DNA of 64,000 bases, taken from contig NZ_SRKZ01000005.1 of assembly GCF_004745865.1 (NCBI RefSeq), positions 186,001 to 250,000 of the forward strand. Reading direction: 5' to 3'. Position 1 is the stretch's first letter. Every line of letters starts with the position of its first letter. The position numbers were made by a program, and so were the translations under genes. Source of the DNA: Hymenobacter wooponensis (lineage in GTDB: Bacteria > Bacteroidota > Bacteroidia > Cytophagales > Hymenobacteraceae). The notes beneath the pieces were generated by a model. That model was not told the origin of the DNA. It searched no databases and saw only the letters and a list, made by a program, of their open reading frames with translations. Of the stretch, positions 26,810-35,882 are shown one piece after another.

Positions 26810-27466
26810 ATGCTCGACAAACACGGCATCGCCAAGCGCATTGCGCAAGAAGTAGAAAACAACTCCTACGTCAACCTGGGCATCGGCATTCCGACTCTAG
26901 TGGCCAACTATATTCCCGAGGGCATCAATGTAGAGCTGCAGTCGGAAAACGGGTTGCTCGGCATGGGCCCCTTCCCTACCGAAGCCGAGGTAGACCCCGA
27001 CCTCATCAACGCCGGCAAGCAGACGGTGACCACCCTACCCGGCTCCAGCATCTTCAGCTCCGCCGACTCCTTCGGCATGATCCGGGGGGAGCACGTGGAC
27101 CTGACCATCCTGGGGGCCATGGAGGTTTCCGAAACCGGCGACATTGCCAACTGGAAGATTCCCGGTAAAATGGTGAAAGGCATGGGCGGCGCCATGGACC
27201 TGGTGGCTTCGGCCAAAAACATCATCGTAGCCATGCAGCATGTGGCCAAAGACGGTTCCAGCAAGCTGCTGCCCGCCTGCACGCTGCCCATCACTGGCCT
27301 ACGCTGCGTGAAAAAGATTGTGACGGAGCTAGCCGTGCTAGATGTTACGCCCGATGGCTTTGTACTCCGTGAGCGAGCCCCCGGCGTAACCGTTGAGCAG
27401 ATTAAAGCGGCCACCGCTGGCAAGCTAGTAGTGCCCGACGACGTACCCGAAATGCAGGGCGTGTAG
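26810..27466 (+). CDS. scoB: 3-oxoacid CoA-transferase subunit B
   Basis: Subunit B provides the catalytic glutamate that forms the enzyme-CoA thioester. In this 218-residue protein it is E46 in QSENGLLGMG. The GIGIPTLVANY segment at 24-34 and the C-terminal IKAATAGKLVVPDDVP are also typical. Its partner scoA lies upstream beyond the serine hydrolase gene. The stop codon TAG falls in a TAGGCC motif and a terminator follows within 30 bp, so this is the last gene of the transcript. Confidence 0.95.
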   Translation: MLDKHGIAKRIAQEVENNSYVNLGIGIPTLVANYIPEGINVELQSENGLLGMGPFPTEAEVDPDLINAGKQTVTTLPGSSIFSSADSFGMIRGEHVDLTILGAMEVSETGDIANWKIPGKMVKGMGGAMDLVASAKNIIVAMQHVAKDGSSKLLPACTLPITGLRCVKKIVTELAVLDVTPDGFVLRERAPGVTVEQIKAATAGKLVVPDDVPEMQGV

Positions 27467-27493
27467 GCCATTAGCACAACTGCGTTTGGTAAG

Positions 27494-27549
27494 AAGCACC
27501 CGGCCCTTTCCATCCTGTTTCAGGAGGAAGGAAAGGACCGGGTGCTTTA
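27494..27549 (+). terminator. Terminator after scoB
   Basis: AAGCACCCGGCCCTTTCC (27494-27511) pairs with GGAAAGGACCGGGTGCTT (27530-27547) with one mismatch across an 18-base loop. TTTATTTT follows on the plus strand. Confidence 0.85.
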
Positions 27550-27595
27550 TTTTCCCTCGCGGAGAGGCCTAGCCTATTGCCCCTAGCGTCAGCCA

Positions 27596-28285
27596 ATGGA
27601 TTTGCAACAGCACTATTCTACTATGCGCACCGAGGCCTACCGCCATTTGACGCAAGGCAACGTGACACTGGACCCACTTATTGACTCGACAGAGGATACC
27701 CGCCGCGGCATTACCCTTTTGGCCAGGCCACCGGCAGTTATCACCGCACGGCTGGAAGCTCTGCTAGCAGATTTCAGAGCCATAGAGCCGGCTCAGTACT
27801 ACTACCCAGCATCGGACTTGCACATTACGGTGCTCTCGATCATATCCTGCTACAGCGGCTTCACGCTGGATAGAATTGATCCGGTCGCTTATCAAGACGC
27901 CATCCGTGGCATTGCACAGCAGACTCGGCCATTTCGTATTAGTTTTTCTGGCCTCACGGCTTCTCCGAGTAGCATCATAGTGCAGGGCTTTCCCCATGAT
28001 AGTGGCCTAGAACAGCTCCGTAACCAGGTCAGAAACTTCTTTAGTGGCTCGGGACTACAGCAGTCCATTGATCAGCGCTACAGCATTCAAACGGCCCATT
28101 CTACTGTTCTTCGTTTCAAAAGCCCGCTACGGGATGCCTCGGCATTGCTTGAAAATCTGAGGCTGTATGAGCAGGAAGCTTTTGGCTCGTTTGATGTTGA
28201 TACGCTAGAGCTGGTGTACAACGACTGGTACCAGCGGGCGGGCAACACCATCCTGCTGGAGAAATACCCGCTGCAGCACCAATAG
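27596..28285 (+). CDS. 2H phosphoesterase (2'-5' RNA ligase family)
   Basis: This 229-residue soluble protein has the two HxT/S motifs of the 2H phosphoesterase superfamily: DLHITVLS near residue 80 and TAHSTVLRF near residue 167. Members cleave or form cyclic phosphodiester bonds in RNA or nucleotides. The substrate is unknown. The ATG at 27596 follows the scoB terminator, so it is a separate unit. It converges on a minus-strand gene only 16 bp away with no strong hairpin between, so read-through antisense overlap is likely. Confidence 0.8.
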   Translation: MDLQQHYSTMRTEAYRHLTQGNVTLDPLIDSTEDTRRGITLLARPPAVITARLEALLADFRAIEPAQYYYPASDLHITVLSIISCYSGFTLDRIDPVAYQDAIRGIAQQTRPFRISFSGLTASPSSIIVQGFPHDSGLEQLRNQVRNFFSGSGLQQSIDQRYSIQTAHSTVLRFKSPLRDASALLENLRLYEQEAFGSFDVDTLELVYNDWYQRAGNTILLEKYPLQHQ

Positions 28286-28301
28286 TGGCTTGGCTCTAGG
28301 C

Positions 28302-28784
28302 CTATCTCCGGGTGCGGTTGTAGGCCTGCGTCATGATGCGCTGGGCGGCTTCCAGGGTAAAGTGAGCGAAGTAGCGGCGCAAATGCTCCAGCGCCTCAAT
28401 AGCACTGAGGCCGCCATCGTGCACGGCTTCGGCTAAATAGTCGGCCAGGGTATCAGGATAAGCCGTGAGGGCCGGAAACTCGGCGTGCTCCTTGTAGCGG
28501 CTCAAAATTTGGATGCGCAGCCAAGTGGGTGCACCAGGTACCTGTTCCAGCAGCCGCTTCATGAGTAGCTGTACTTCATCCATGAACAGGGTGCGGGCTA
28601 GGCCAGGGGGCGGCGGCACCGTTTGGCCGGGCTGCGCTACCAGCAGCACTGCGGCGGGGCTATCGGCCTGCCACTGCGCCACAGGTCGGGGCGCGCATAG
28701 CCATGCCGTAGGCGGATACGCCTCCGAAGCTTGCAAAATAGCAGCCAGCGTAAGCAAACGACGTTCGGGCATGGGAGCAGACAT
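28302..28784 (-). CDS. Soluble protein, unknown function
   Basis: This 160-residue protein is not recognised. It looks alpha-helical and soluble, with a Pro-rich linker (GQTVPPPPGLAR) near the middle and a helical C-terminal half (LADYLAEAVHDGGLSAIEALEHLRR broken by charged residues). Starts further upstream would add a Ser-rich extension; the ATG at 28784 (MSAPMPERR) gives a more plausible protein. It stands alone on the minus strand, divergent from the next T9SS protein. Confidence 0.6.
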   Translation of the reverse strand: MSAPMPERRLLTLAAILQASEAYPPTAWLCAPRPVAQWQADSPAAVLLVAQPGQTVPPPPGLARTLFMDEVQLLMKRLLEQVPGAPTWLRIQILSRYKEHAEFPALTAYPDTLADYLAEAVHDGGLSAIEALEHLRRYFAHFTLEAAQRIMTQAYNRTRR

Positions 28785-28949
28785 ACTGCAAGATACGAGG
28801 CTACTGTTAGCCGATGATGAAGTGGCCCCTGTGACGTTGACTTCTGACTGTAGAGAAACAGGCCTAGCGGCCCAGAATTTAAGCAATAGTCGAGTAATTA
28901 ATCCTGTATCTTCCCCGAGCCGAGCTTATTCTGGCCTTACTTATCTTCT

Positions 28950-30065
28950 ATGGCTCATTTTTACCGTTTCCTCCTCTTTTTGCTTCTGCCCACTGCCTCC
29001 TTGCGGGCTCAGCAAGCCATAACCATCACCCGCGACGACATGCCCAACGTGGGCGACACGCTGCGCCTGAGCCAAACGACCGCCTTTACCGGGCCGGCTC
29101 TCACCCAAAAAGGGCCTAACCAAACCTGGAACTACTCTGCCTTGCGCCCCACCAGTCAGCGAGTAGAGCGCTACACGGCGGTAAGCTCTACGCCAGGCCT
29201 ACTACCCTTTGCTTTTGGTACACTTGGGGGCGTCAATCGGGCTACTATTGCTACTCAGCAGCCACTTGGCGTTTTGGCCGGCGCCGGCCTGCCGCTCAGT
29301 GAGGTGTACCTGTTCTTTAATGAGTCGGGGGCTGACTACCGGCAGGTAGGCTACGGCGCCGTGCTTTCCGGCACAGCCTTGCCGGTCACGTACCAGAGTC
29401 AGCAGCTGCAGGATGTGGTGTACCGGTTTCCCCTGGCCTATGAGCAGCGCGATTCCAGCACCTCTGAGTTTATTGCCAGCGTGCCTCAAACTGCCTACCT
29501 ACGTCAGCGCCAGAAGCGCGTTAACAAGGCCGATGGCTGGGGCACGCTCATTACCCCGTTTGGTACGTTTCCAGCCCTGCGCGTGGTAAGCACCCTGCAG
29601 GCCCGCGACAGTATTTCTGTGCAGGGCCAGACGGGTACAGTGGTACAGGTGCCTCTCACGCGAGAGTATAAGTGGCTAGGCCAGAGCCAGGGCGTCCCGC
29701 TGCTTCACATTGTTACGCAGGAAGTAGCTGGCCAAGAAACCGTGGTGCTTACCGAATACCGCGACGTCTACCGGCGTCTGACTGGACCGTTAGCCACCAC
29801 CAAGCGTCTGCCCGAATCTGCGGTTACCGCCTACCCTGTTCCGGTGCCCGCTGCTGAGCCGCTGCATCTCACGCTGCCGGGAACAGGCCTAGCCACCATC
29901 ACAGCCACCGACCTCACAGGGCGGGTTCTCTTCCGGCAGGCATTTGCTGCTTCAACCCAGCCGCTTTTATTTCCAGCGGAGTTATTCGGTGGCTTTAAGG
30001 GGGTGGTTCTGTTGCGTATAGAAACCGCACAAGGCATAGCCGTGCGGCGGGTAGTACGGCAGTAG
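28950..30065 (+). CDS. Secreted protein with T9SS-type C-terminal domain
   Basis: This 371-residue exported protein has a signal peptide (about 1-20, ending LRAQ) and a C-terminal region (about 295-371) beginning VTAYPVPV and closing VVLLRIETAQGIAVRRVVRQ, which resembles the T9SS sorting domain. The body opens with ITITRDDMPNVGDTLRLS, a start I associate with secreted proteins of this phylum, and holds no recognised catalytic motif. The start is the ATG at 28950, about 40 bp after a weak -7-like TATCTTCC. Function is unknown. Confidence 0.75.
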   Translation: MAHFYRFLLFLLLPTASLRAQQAITITRDDMPNVGDTLRLSQTTAFTGPALTQKGPNQTWNYSALRPTSQRVERYTAVSSTPGLLPFAFGTLGGVNRATIATQQPLGVLAGAGLPLSEVYLFFNESGADYRQVGYGAVLSGTALPVTYQSQQLQDVVYRFPLAYEQRDSSTSEFIASVPQTAYLRQRQKRVNKADGWGTLITPFGTFPALRVVSTLQARDSISVQGQTGTVVQVPLTREYKWLGQSQGVPLLHIVTQEVAGQETVVLTEYRDVYRRLTGPLATTKRLPESAVTAYPVPVPAAEPLHLTLPGTGLATITATDLTGRVLFRQAFAASTQPLLFPAELFGGFKGVVLLRIETAQGIAVRRVVRQ

Positions 30066-30225
30066 TGGTGGTAGCAGCCTAGGCCACAGCCCTAGATAAA
30101 ACCGTTCATCTTGCAGTCATTACCGTTACTTCTCCCTTGCGGCTTGATTGGGAATCAATGATCCTTTTTGCCACCAAACGTGTTGTAGCGCCGTAAGACA
30201 CCTGCGCGTTCAAAGAACACAACGG

Positions 30226-30233
30226 TATCTTTA
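30226..30233 (+). promoter_or_regulatory. Likely -7 box of the GNAT-nitrilase gene
   Basis: TATCTTTA matches the -7 box at 7 of 8 positions and lies 31 bp before the ATG at 30265. It also argues against the longer upstream start, because translation from there would begin before the transcript. Confidence 0.45.
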
Positions 30234-30264
30234 CACTGCTTCCACGACATTCTCTTCTGATTAT

Positions 30265-31974
30265 ATGGCAACGAGTCCTAATGGCAAGGCTGGCGGTAGC
30301 CACGCCAAAAAACAAACTTTACCTGGTATGCCAGCGGCTCCTGAGTTGATGACTCCTACCGCAGTTCCGGCCCATAAGCTGGTGCTGCGCACGTTGCGGC
30401 GCAACGACTTTAAGGCGGTGAAGGAAATCATGGATAAGGTGTATTCCAACATGGAAGGCGCCTGGGCTCAGGATGAGTATAATGCCCTCCTGAAGAAATT
30501 TCCCGAAGGCCAGATCTGCATCGAGGACAACGGCCAGGTAGTGGCAGCCGCTCTGGCTATTATTGTAGAATACAGCAAGTACGGTGATAAGCACACCTAC
30601 GCTAAAATCACCGGCAACGGCAAATTTGATACCCACGACTCAAACGGCGACACCCTCTATGGCGTGGACGTGTTTGTGGACCCAGAGTACCGGAGCCTGC
30701 GACTGGGCCGTCGTTTGTACGACGCGCGCAAGGAGCTTTGTGAAAACCTGAACCTGCGCGCCATGGTGGCCGGTGGCCGAATCCCGGGCTACGCGGCCTA
30801 CGCTAACGAAATGACGCCGGCTAAGTATGTGGAGATGGTGCGGGCCAAGGAACTAACCGACCCCATACTTACCTTCCAGCTAGCCAATGATTTTTACGTG
30901 CGTAAAATCATCCGCGGCTACCTGCCCTACGACTCTGAGTCGAAGGCCTACGCGACGCTGCTGGAATGGATTAATGTGTACTACGACGAGGAAACTGATA
31001 AGCTAATCGGTAACCAGAAGTCGAACGTACGCATTGGCATTGTGCAGTGGCAGATGCGCGCCACCCAAAACCTCGACGACTTCTTCCAGCAGATGGAGTT
31101 CTTCGTAGACACCGTATCGGGCTACAAGGCCGACTGCGTGCTGTTCCCGGAGTTCTTCAACGCCCCCATGATGGCCCTCACCAATGAGGAGTCATCTTCA
31201 GTAGCTATTCGCTCGATGTCGGCCTTCACGGAACCCATCAAAACTAAAATGATGGAGCTGGCCGTGAGCTATAATATCAACGTTATTGCCGGCTCTATGC
31301 CGCTTTACGATGATGGCAAGCTCTACAACGTGTCGTACCTATGCCGGCGCGATGGTACCGTGGATGAGCAATACAAGCTGCACGTCACGCCCGACGAGGC
31401 CAGCTACTGGGGTATGCGTGGCGGCGACAAGCTGCGGTGCTTTGATACCGACTTCGGTAAAATTGGCATCCTAATTTGCTACGACGTAGAATTCCCTGAG
31501 CTCTCGCGGATGCTGTCAGATGAAGGCATGAAGATTCTGTTCGTGCCCTTCTGGACCGATACTAAGAACGCCTACCAGCGCGTACGTCTGTGCGCTCAGG
31601 CCCGCGCGATTGAGAACGAGTGCTACGTGGCCATTACGGGCTCGGTGGGTAACCTACCCCGCGTCGAGAACATGGATATTCAGTACTCACAGTCGGCGGT
31701 GTTTAGCCCTTCTGACTTCGCTTTCCCCCACGACGCCATTGTGGCCGAAGCAACGCCCAACACCGAGATGACGCTGATTGCCGACCTCGACCTGGACCTG
31801 CTCAAGGACCTGAACACCAGTGGCGCCGTGCGGAACCTACGCGACCGTCGCAAGGATCTATACTCTGTAAGCTGGACCAAGAAATCGGAACAGCGTGACG
31901 AGGAACTGCTCAGCCAGGGCGAGGAGCGCGCTATCAAAGCACCCGCTCGCCGGAAGGCCATCGCTCAAGGATAG
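30265..31974 (+). CDS. Fused GNAT N-acetyltransferase / carbon-nitrogen hydrolase
   Basis: This 569-residue two-domain cytoplasmic protein joins a GNAT acetyltransferase (about 38-225, with the acetyl-CoA loop RSLRLGRRLYDAR) to a nitrilase-superfamily amidase (about 254-540). The amidase triad is complete: E296 (LFPEFF), K371 (QYKLHV) and C405 (LICYDVEFPE). Similar fusions, such as Bacillus YhcX, are known, but the substrate is not established. The fusion suggests acetylation and amide cleavage of the same small molecule or of one metabolite series. I chose the ATG at 30265 over a longer frame because a -7 box lies between them. A terminator follows. Confidence 0.9.
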   Translation: MATSPNGKAGGSHAKKQTLPGMPAAPELMTPTAVPAHKLVLRTLRRNDFKAVKEIMDKVYSNMEGAWAQDEYNALLKKFPEGQICIEDNGQVVAAALAIIVEYSKYGDKHTYAKITGNGKFDTHDSNGDTLYGVDVFVDPEYRSLRLGRRLYDARKELCENLNLRAMVAGGRIPGYAAYANEMTPAKYVEMVRAKELTDPILTFQLANDFYVRKIIRGYLPYDSESKAYATLLEWINVYYDEETDKLIGNQKSNVRIGIVQWQMRATQNLDDFFQQMEFFVDTVSGYKADCVLFPEFFNAPMMALTNEESSSVAIRSMSAFTEPIKTKMMELAVSYNINVIAGSMPLYDDGKLYNVSYLCRRDGTVDEQYKLHVTPDEASYWGMRGGDKLRCFDTDFGKIGILICYDVEFPELSRMLSDEGMKILFVPFWTDTKNAYQRVRLCAQARAIENECYVAITGSVGNLPRVENMDIQYSQSAVFSPSDFAFPHDAIVAEATPNTEMTLIADLDLDLLKDLNTSGAVRNLRDRRKDLYSVSWTKKSEQRDEELLSQGEERAIKAPARRKAIAQG

Positions 31975-32043
31975 CCTTAATAGATCCTATGCCAGTAGGC
32001 TTGGCTAACATTGCCAGGTCGAATAGTATGTTGAATACCGTAG

Positions 32044-32080
32044 AAACGGACCTGCCGAATTTGGCAGGTCCGTTTTGTTT
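32044..32080 (+). terminator. Terminator after the GNAT-nitrilase gene
   Basis: AAACGGACCTGCC (32044-32056) pairs with GGCAGGTCCGTTT (32063-32075), a perfect 13-bp stem with a 6-base loop, then TTGTTT. Confidence 0.85.
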
Positions 32081-32172
32081 GTAGAGAAGTAGGTGACCTA
32101 GGCAGAAGCTTACTGGTTTTTGATGTAAACTGCGGCCCCCTAACGCCATCTTTCATTCTTTCACCTCCCCTT

Positions 32173-32883
32173 ATGAGACGCGTACTAATTACCGGGGCCA
32201 ACCGGGGCCTGGGCCTCGAACTTACCCGCCAATACCTGGAGCGTGGCGATACGGTATATGCCGCCTGCCGCAACCCTGATGCTGCTACCGATCTGAAGGC
32301 GCTGGGCACAACTCGCCTGCACCTCATCCAGCTTGATCTGACCAGCGAAGAATCTATTGCCCAGGCCCAAAAAGCGGTTCGGCGCCACACGGCAGCCCTT
32401 GATATTCTCATTAATAACGCCGGAATTTTCCCCGGTGCAGGCCCTGAAGATCCCGCGAAACAGAACCTAGGCGGCCTCACCTCTGACAATGCCCTTACCG
32501 TTTTTAAGGTAAATGCCGTGGGCCCAATTCTGGTGGCGCAGGCTTTTCTAGAGCTGCTGAAGGCTGGCAACAAGCCGCGTATTATCAGTCTTTCTTCGGG
32601 CCAGGGCTCCCTGACCTGGAAGGCTTCCGGCGAGCCATATCACTACTCAGCGAGCAAAGCTGCCCTGAACATGTACATGCGCGCTTTGGCCGCCGAAGTA
32701 GGCACCTATGGCTTGATTTCGGTACTGGTAGATCCGGGCTGGATCCGGACGGGCATGGGCGGCTCCAACGCGGCCATCCCTCCCGCCGACTCTGCCAAGG
32801 GCATCATCCGCCTCACAGACCAATTGCACGCCGAGGAAAATGGCAGCTTCGTGACCTGGCAGGGGCAGGCAGTGCCTTGGTAA
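32173..32883 (+). CDS. Short-chain dehydrogenase/reductase
   Basis: This 236-residue NAD(P)-dependent oxidoreductase has a Rossmann fold. The cofactor motif TGANRGLG is at 7-14, the NNAG motif at 81-84, the catalytic serine near 141 and Y158-SAS-K162 as the catalytic pair. The Arg after the Asn in the first motif favours NADP. It resembles carbonyl reductase-type SDRs; the substrate is unknown. It is monocistronic, between two terminators. Confidence 0.9.
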   Translation: MRRVLITGANRGLGLELTRQYLERGDTVYAACRNPDAATDLKALGTTRLHLIQLDLTSEESIAQAQKAVRRHTAALDILINNAGIFPGAGPEDPAKQNLGGLTSDNALTVFKVNAVGPILVAQAFLELLKAGNKPRIISLSSGQGSLTWKASGEPYHYSASKAALNMYMRALAAEVGTYGLISVLVDPGWIRTGMGGSNAAIPPADSAKGIIRLTDQLHAEENGSFVTWQGQAVPW

Positions 32884-32910
32884 GTCAGTGGTTCTGTAAA
32901 ATTCACTGAC

Positions 32911-32952
32911 AAAAAAAGGCCGCCCTGCACTGTGCAGGGCGGCCTTTTTTTT
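32911..32952. terminator. Bidirectional terminator between SDR and RDD genes
   Basis: A stem of at least 13 bp (GGCCGCCCTGCAC with GTGCAGGGCGGCC) is flanked by seven A and eight T. It lies between convergent genes and can end both transcripts. Confidence 0.92.
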
Positions 32953-32967
32953 GCGTGGTAAGGTGGC

Positions 32968-33696
32968 CTAGCGGGTGCTCTCTTCCTGCAGCAGGGCGGC
33001 ATGGTCGCGCAGGATAGTGCGCAGGAAGGGCTCGTCGTGGAGAGTAGTCTGGATGCCGGTTAGGGTTTTGACTTTGTTTGCAACATCGTTGAGCAGCGTG
33101 TAGTTGTGGCGGGCTACGGCCTGCTGATACAGGCGCCGGACCAGAGCTATATCGTGGTCTGATAGCACGGCAACCTGGGGGAAGATGATTTGGTAGCCAG
33201 GCGGTACCAGAGTCAGCTCAAAGTCGTTGCTCTGCTGGGAGGGGCGCAGGCTTACAACGGTGGTTCCGGCAGCCAGGTCGCCGAGGCGCTGCCCGCGGCC
33301 GTTGATAAGGGCTGCCAGCAGGGCTACTGTGCCCGCCGTAATCTGAATTTCAAACAACCCAATCAGCCAGCGCAGCAGATAGTCGCCGAGGCCAGGGCGG
33401 GAGCCATCGAGGCGCGTGACCTTAATGCGGCGCACTTGCTTGCCTAAGCTCTGCCCGTTAAAGAAGATTTCACATGCGGGATGATATACCAGCAGTGGGG
33501 CTGCTACCAGCACGTAGAAGAATGTGTTTTTGAGGGTACCCGAATCGAGGGATTTATCTAGCACGAACCCCACGCCCAGAGTCCAGAGCCCCATCACCAG
33601 CCAGTCGATCAATTGGGCTACTATTCGGTCGCCCACGCTGGCGGTGTCGTACTCCACCACTACGTTTTGGGCGGTTTGAATGCGAATGGTACTCAT
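32968..33696 (-). CDS. RDD family membrane protein
   Basis: This 242-residue membrane protein has the RDD-domain layout: an Arg in RIVAQLIDWLVM, hydrophobic segments near 32-52, 65-85 and 118-140, and the LGKQVRRIKVTRLDG loop between them. Some RDD proteins have been linked to ion exchange, but the role in MoxR-linked clusters is unknown. I chose the ATG at 33696 (MSTIRIQTAQN), which removes an unconserved extension. It is divergent from the SpoIIM-like gene by about 110 bp, so the two likely share a control region. The same pair accompanies MoxR and DUF58 genes in other phyla, including mycobacteria. Confidence 0.88.
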   Translation of the reverse strand: MSTIRIQTAQNVVVEYDTASVGDRIVAQLIDWLVMGLWTLGVGFVLDKSLDSGTLKNTFFYVLVAAPLLVYHPACEIFFNGQSLGKQVRRIKVTRLDGSRPGLGDYLLRWLIGLFEIQITAGTVALLAALINGRGQRLGDLAAGTTVVSLRPSQQSNDFELTLVPPGYQIIFPQVAVLSDHDIALVRRLYQQAVARHNYTLLNDVANKVKTLTGIQTTLHDEPFLRTILRDHAALLQEESTR

Positions 33697-33742
33697 GCAA
33701 AAAGAAAAAAAACCAGCCCGGTGCATGCCAGCCCGAAACCTG

Positions 33743-33750
33743 TATATTTG
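33743..33750 (+). promoter_or_regulatory. Likely -7 box of the SpoIIM-MoxR-DUF58 cluster
   Basis: TATATTTG is a full match to TAnnTTTG, 55 bp before the ATG at 33806. It would start the first transcript of the rightward cluster. The -33 box is not clear. Confidence 0.5.
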
Positions 33751-33805
33751 AACACTGCCCTTATGGGCAATGATATTTTTAGCTGTTTTATCGGCGGCAC
33801 CACTT

Positions 33806-34774
33806 ATGCGCGAAGCCGTATTTCTACGCCAGAACCAAGAGCGCTGGCACCATTACGAAACGCAGCCGCCCACCGGCCCCGATGAGTTGGCTCAGCGGTT
33901 TATTGAGCTGACCGACGACCTGTCGTACGCCCGAACATTCTATCCGAACTCAACTACTACCGCGTATCTCAATGGGCTGGCAAGCAAGCTACACCAGGCC
34001 CTGTACAAAAACAAAACCGAGGACACCAGCCGCTTCAGCCGGTTTTGGCGCCTAGAGCTGCCGCTGCTCGTGGTGCGCCACCGGGGCGTGCTACTGGGCA
34101 CCGTGCTGTTTTTCCTGTTATGCACCGCCATTGGGGCCCTCTCCGCCGCCCTTGACGATACTTTCGTGCGCGTAGTGCTCGGCGACCGATACGTAAACCA
34201 GACGCTGGCAAACATTCAGAAGGGTGACCCCATGGCCATCTACAAGGGCACCGACGAAACGCTGATGTTCCTGCAGATTACCCTCAACAACGTAAAGGTG
34301 TCGCTGTTGGCCTTTGCGGGTGGTATCACGGGGGGCTTACTCACGGGGTATATGCTGTTTCAAAACGGCGTAATGCTGGGTTCATTTCAAGAGTTCTTCC
34401 ATCAGAAGGGTGTGCTATTGCCCTCAGTGCTCACCATCTGGATACATGGCACCCTGGAGATTTCGGCTATTGTGCTGGCTGGGGGCGCGGGCCTCATCAT
34501 GGCGCGCAGCCTGTTGTTTCCGGGCACTTACTCCCGCCGCGATGCGCTGCGCCTGGGCGCCCGCGACGGCATGAAGCTGGTACTAGGCCTAGTTCCCATC
34601 TTTATAGTAGCTGGCTTCCTAGAAGGCTTTGTTACCCGGCATACGGAAATGCCTATGTGGGCTAGCCTGACCATTATTGGTATCTCTGCCTCCTTTATTC
34701 TGGGGTACTTCGTGGTGTACCCCTGGTGGCTATACCGGCGCGGGGCACGTTTGCCAGAACCTACTGCTTTCTAA
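33806..34774 (+). CDS. SpoIIM-like (stage II sporulation protein M) membrane protein
   Basis: This 322-residue protein has a soluble N-terminal part of about 95 residues and then five or six membrane segments (about 100-125, 170-200, 215-240, 265-290 and 298-315). The KVSLLAFAGGITGGLLTGYMLFQNGVMLG region and IWIHGTLEISAIVLAGGAG match the SpoIIM family. SpoIIM works in engulfment in spore formers; this organism does not sporulate by any evidence here, so the homologue has another, unknown envelope role. The ATG at 33806 fits better than a frame start 12 codons upstream. It opens the rightward cluster. Confidence 0.88.
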   Translation: MREAVFLRQNQERWHHYETQPPTGPDELAQRFIELTDDLSYARTFYPNSTTTAYLNGLASKLHQALYKNKTEDTSRFSRFWRLELPLLVVRHRGVLLGTVLFFLLCTAIGALSAALDDTFVRVVLGDRYVNQTLANIQKGDPMAIYKGTDETLMFLQITLNNVKVSLLAFAGGITGGLLTGYMLFQNGVMLGSFQEFFHQKGVLLPSVLTIWIHGTLEISAIVLAGGAGLIMARSLLFPGTYSRRDALRLGARDGMKLVLGLVPIFIVAGFLEGFVTRHTEMPMWASLTIIGISASFILGYFVVYPWWLYRRGARLPEPTAF

Positions 34775-34808
34775 CATTTACCCGTCTTATTTCCTCACTT
34801 CTACTCGT

Positions 34809-35855
34809 ATGCGTTACCTGCCATTTACCCATGCTTCCCACTTCTTGAAGGAGCGCGACTTCGGGCAGAAAATTGAGGCTTCGTTTGATTTTGTGCGGGC
34901 GCATTTCAAGCCGCTAGGAAAGGCGCTGCTCATGATTGTGCTGCCCACTGCCTTGGTTATAGGCTTGGTGTCGGCAGTTCTGGCGCTGCAATGGTTCAGC
35001 ACCCTGCAAGGGCTGCAAAATTCTACACAGGCGAAAAATAACCCCGCTGCTATTATGGGGTCGGTGGTTTCAGACGTGTTTCTGAGCCCAGCCTATATCA
35101 GTATTCTGCTCGGCGCTCTGGTTCTGATTACCACCTTTGTGCTGACTGTATATGGCTACGTCACGCTCCGTATGGACACTGCCCCGGAGCAGGAAGTAAC
35201 CGTTTCGGCGGTGTGGCAGCTTGTTAGGCAGCGCTTTGTAGGCACTGCCCTGGCTTTAGTAGGCCTAGGAGTTACGCTTGGGGTTCTTTCTTTCGCCGTT
35301 TCGATGGTAGGAGGCCTCTTAAGCTTATTGCTAGTTGGAAGCGGTGGTATGATGGCAGGCTTTGGGGCTGTGCTTATGATGTGCCTGATATTTGGGGGCA
35401 CTACCTATGTCTCCGTTACCCTCAGTTTGTTTCTGATTATTTGGGTGCGCGAGCGGTTAGGTTTCTTTGCTACCATCGGCCGTAGCTTCCGGCTGATCTG
35501 GGGTAAGTGGTGGTCTACGTTCGGGCTGCTCATGGTTATGCTCATCATCTGTATGATGCTGATGTTTGCGCTCATGCTGGTCACTTCCCTCATTAGCTCT
35601 CCCCTTGCGCTGATCAAATCAAACGGGACCCTAGAAGGTACTGCGCGGGTTGGCTTTATTCTGGCCAATGCGCTAAGTACACTTCTAAGCCTAGTGATTT
35701 ACCCTCTCATCCTGCTGGCTTTGGCCTTTCAGTACTTCAACCTGGTAGAGCGCAAGGAGGGTGAAAGCCTGCACTACTTGGTGGATGCTATCGGGCAACC
35801 CGCCCCCGAAGCCCAGCCCCAAGTATTACTCCCCGACGACGAAGGCGAGTACTAG
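34809..35855 (+). CDS. Polytopic membrane protein of the MoxR cluster
   Basis: This 348-residue protein has about six hydrophobic segments (near 35-60, 98-122, 145-180, 185-220, 235-265 and 285-310). The sequence opens MRYLPFTHASHFLKERDFGQ and ends with an acidic tail (LLPDDEGEY). I do not recognise a named family. It starts 34 bp after the SpoIIM-like gene and ends 27 bp before the DUF4129 gene, so it is almost certainly in the same operon. The stop codon is part of a TAGGCC motif. Confidence 0.8.
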   Translation: MRYLPFTHASHFLKERDFGQKIEASFDFVRAHFKPLGKALLMIVLPTALVIGLVSAVLALQWFSTLQGLQNSTQAKNNPAAIMGSVVSDVFLSPAYISILLGALVLITTFVLTVYGYVTLRMDTAPEQEVTVSAVWQLVRQRFVGTALALVGLGVTLGVLSFAVSMVGGLLSLLLVGSGGMMAGFGAVLMMCLIFGGTTYVSVTLSLFLIIWVRERLGFFATIGRSFRLIWGKWWSTFGLLMVMLIICMMLMFALMLVTSLISSPLALIKSNGTLEGTARVGFILANALSTLLSLVIYPLILLALAFQYFNLVERKEGESLHYLVDAIGQPAPEAQPQVLLPDDEGEY

Positions 35856-35882
35856 GCCACTGCTCTGGCTCCGTAGTTACTT

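Noticed and set aside
33806..34774. SpoIIM homologue as evidence of sporulation
   Set aside because: No other sporulation gene is present; the family also occurs in non-sporulating bacteria with MoxR and RDD genes.
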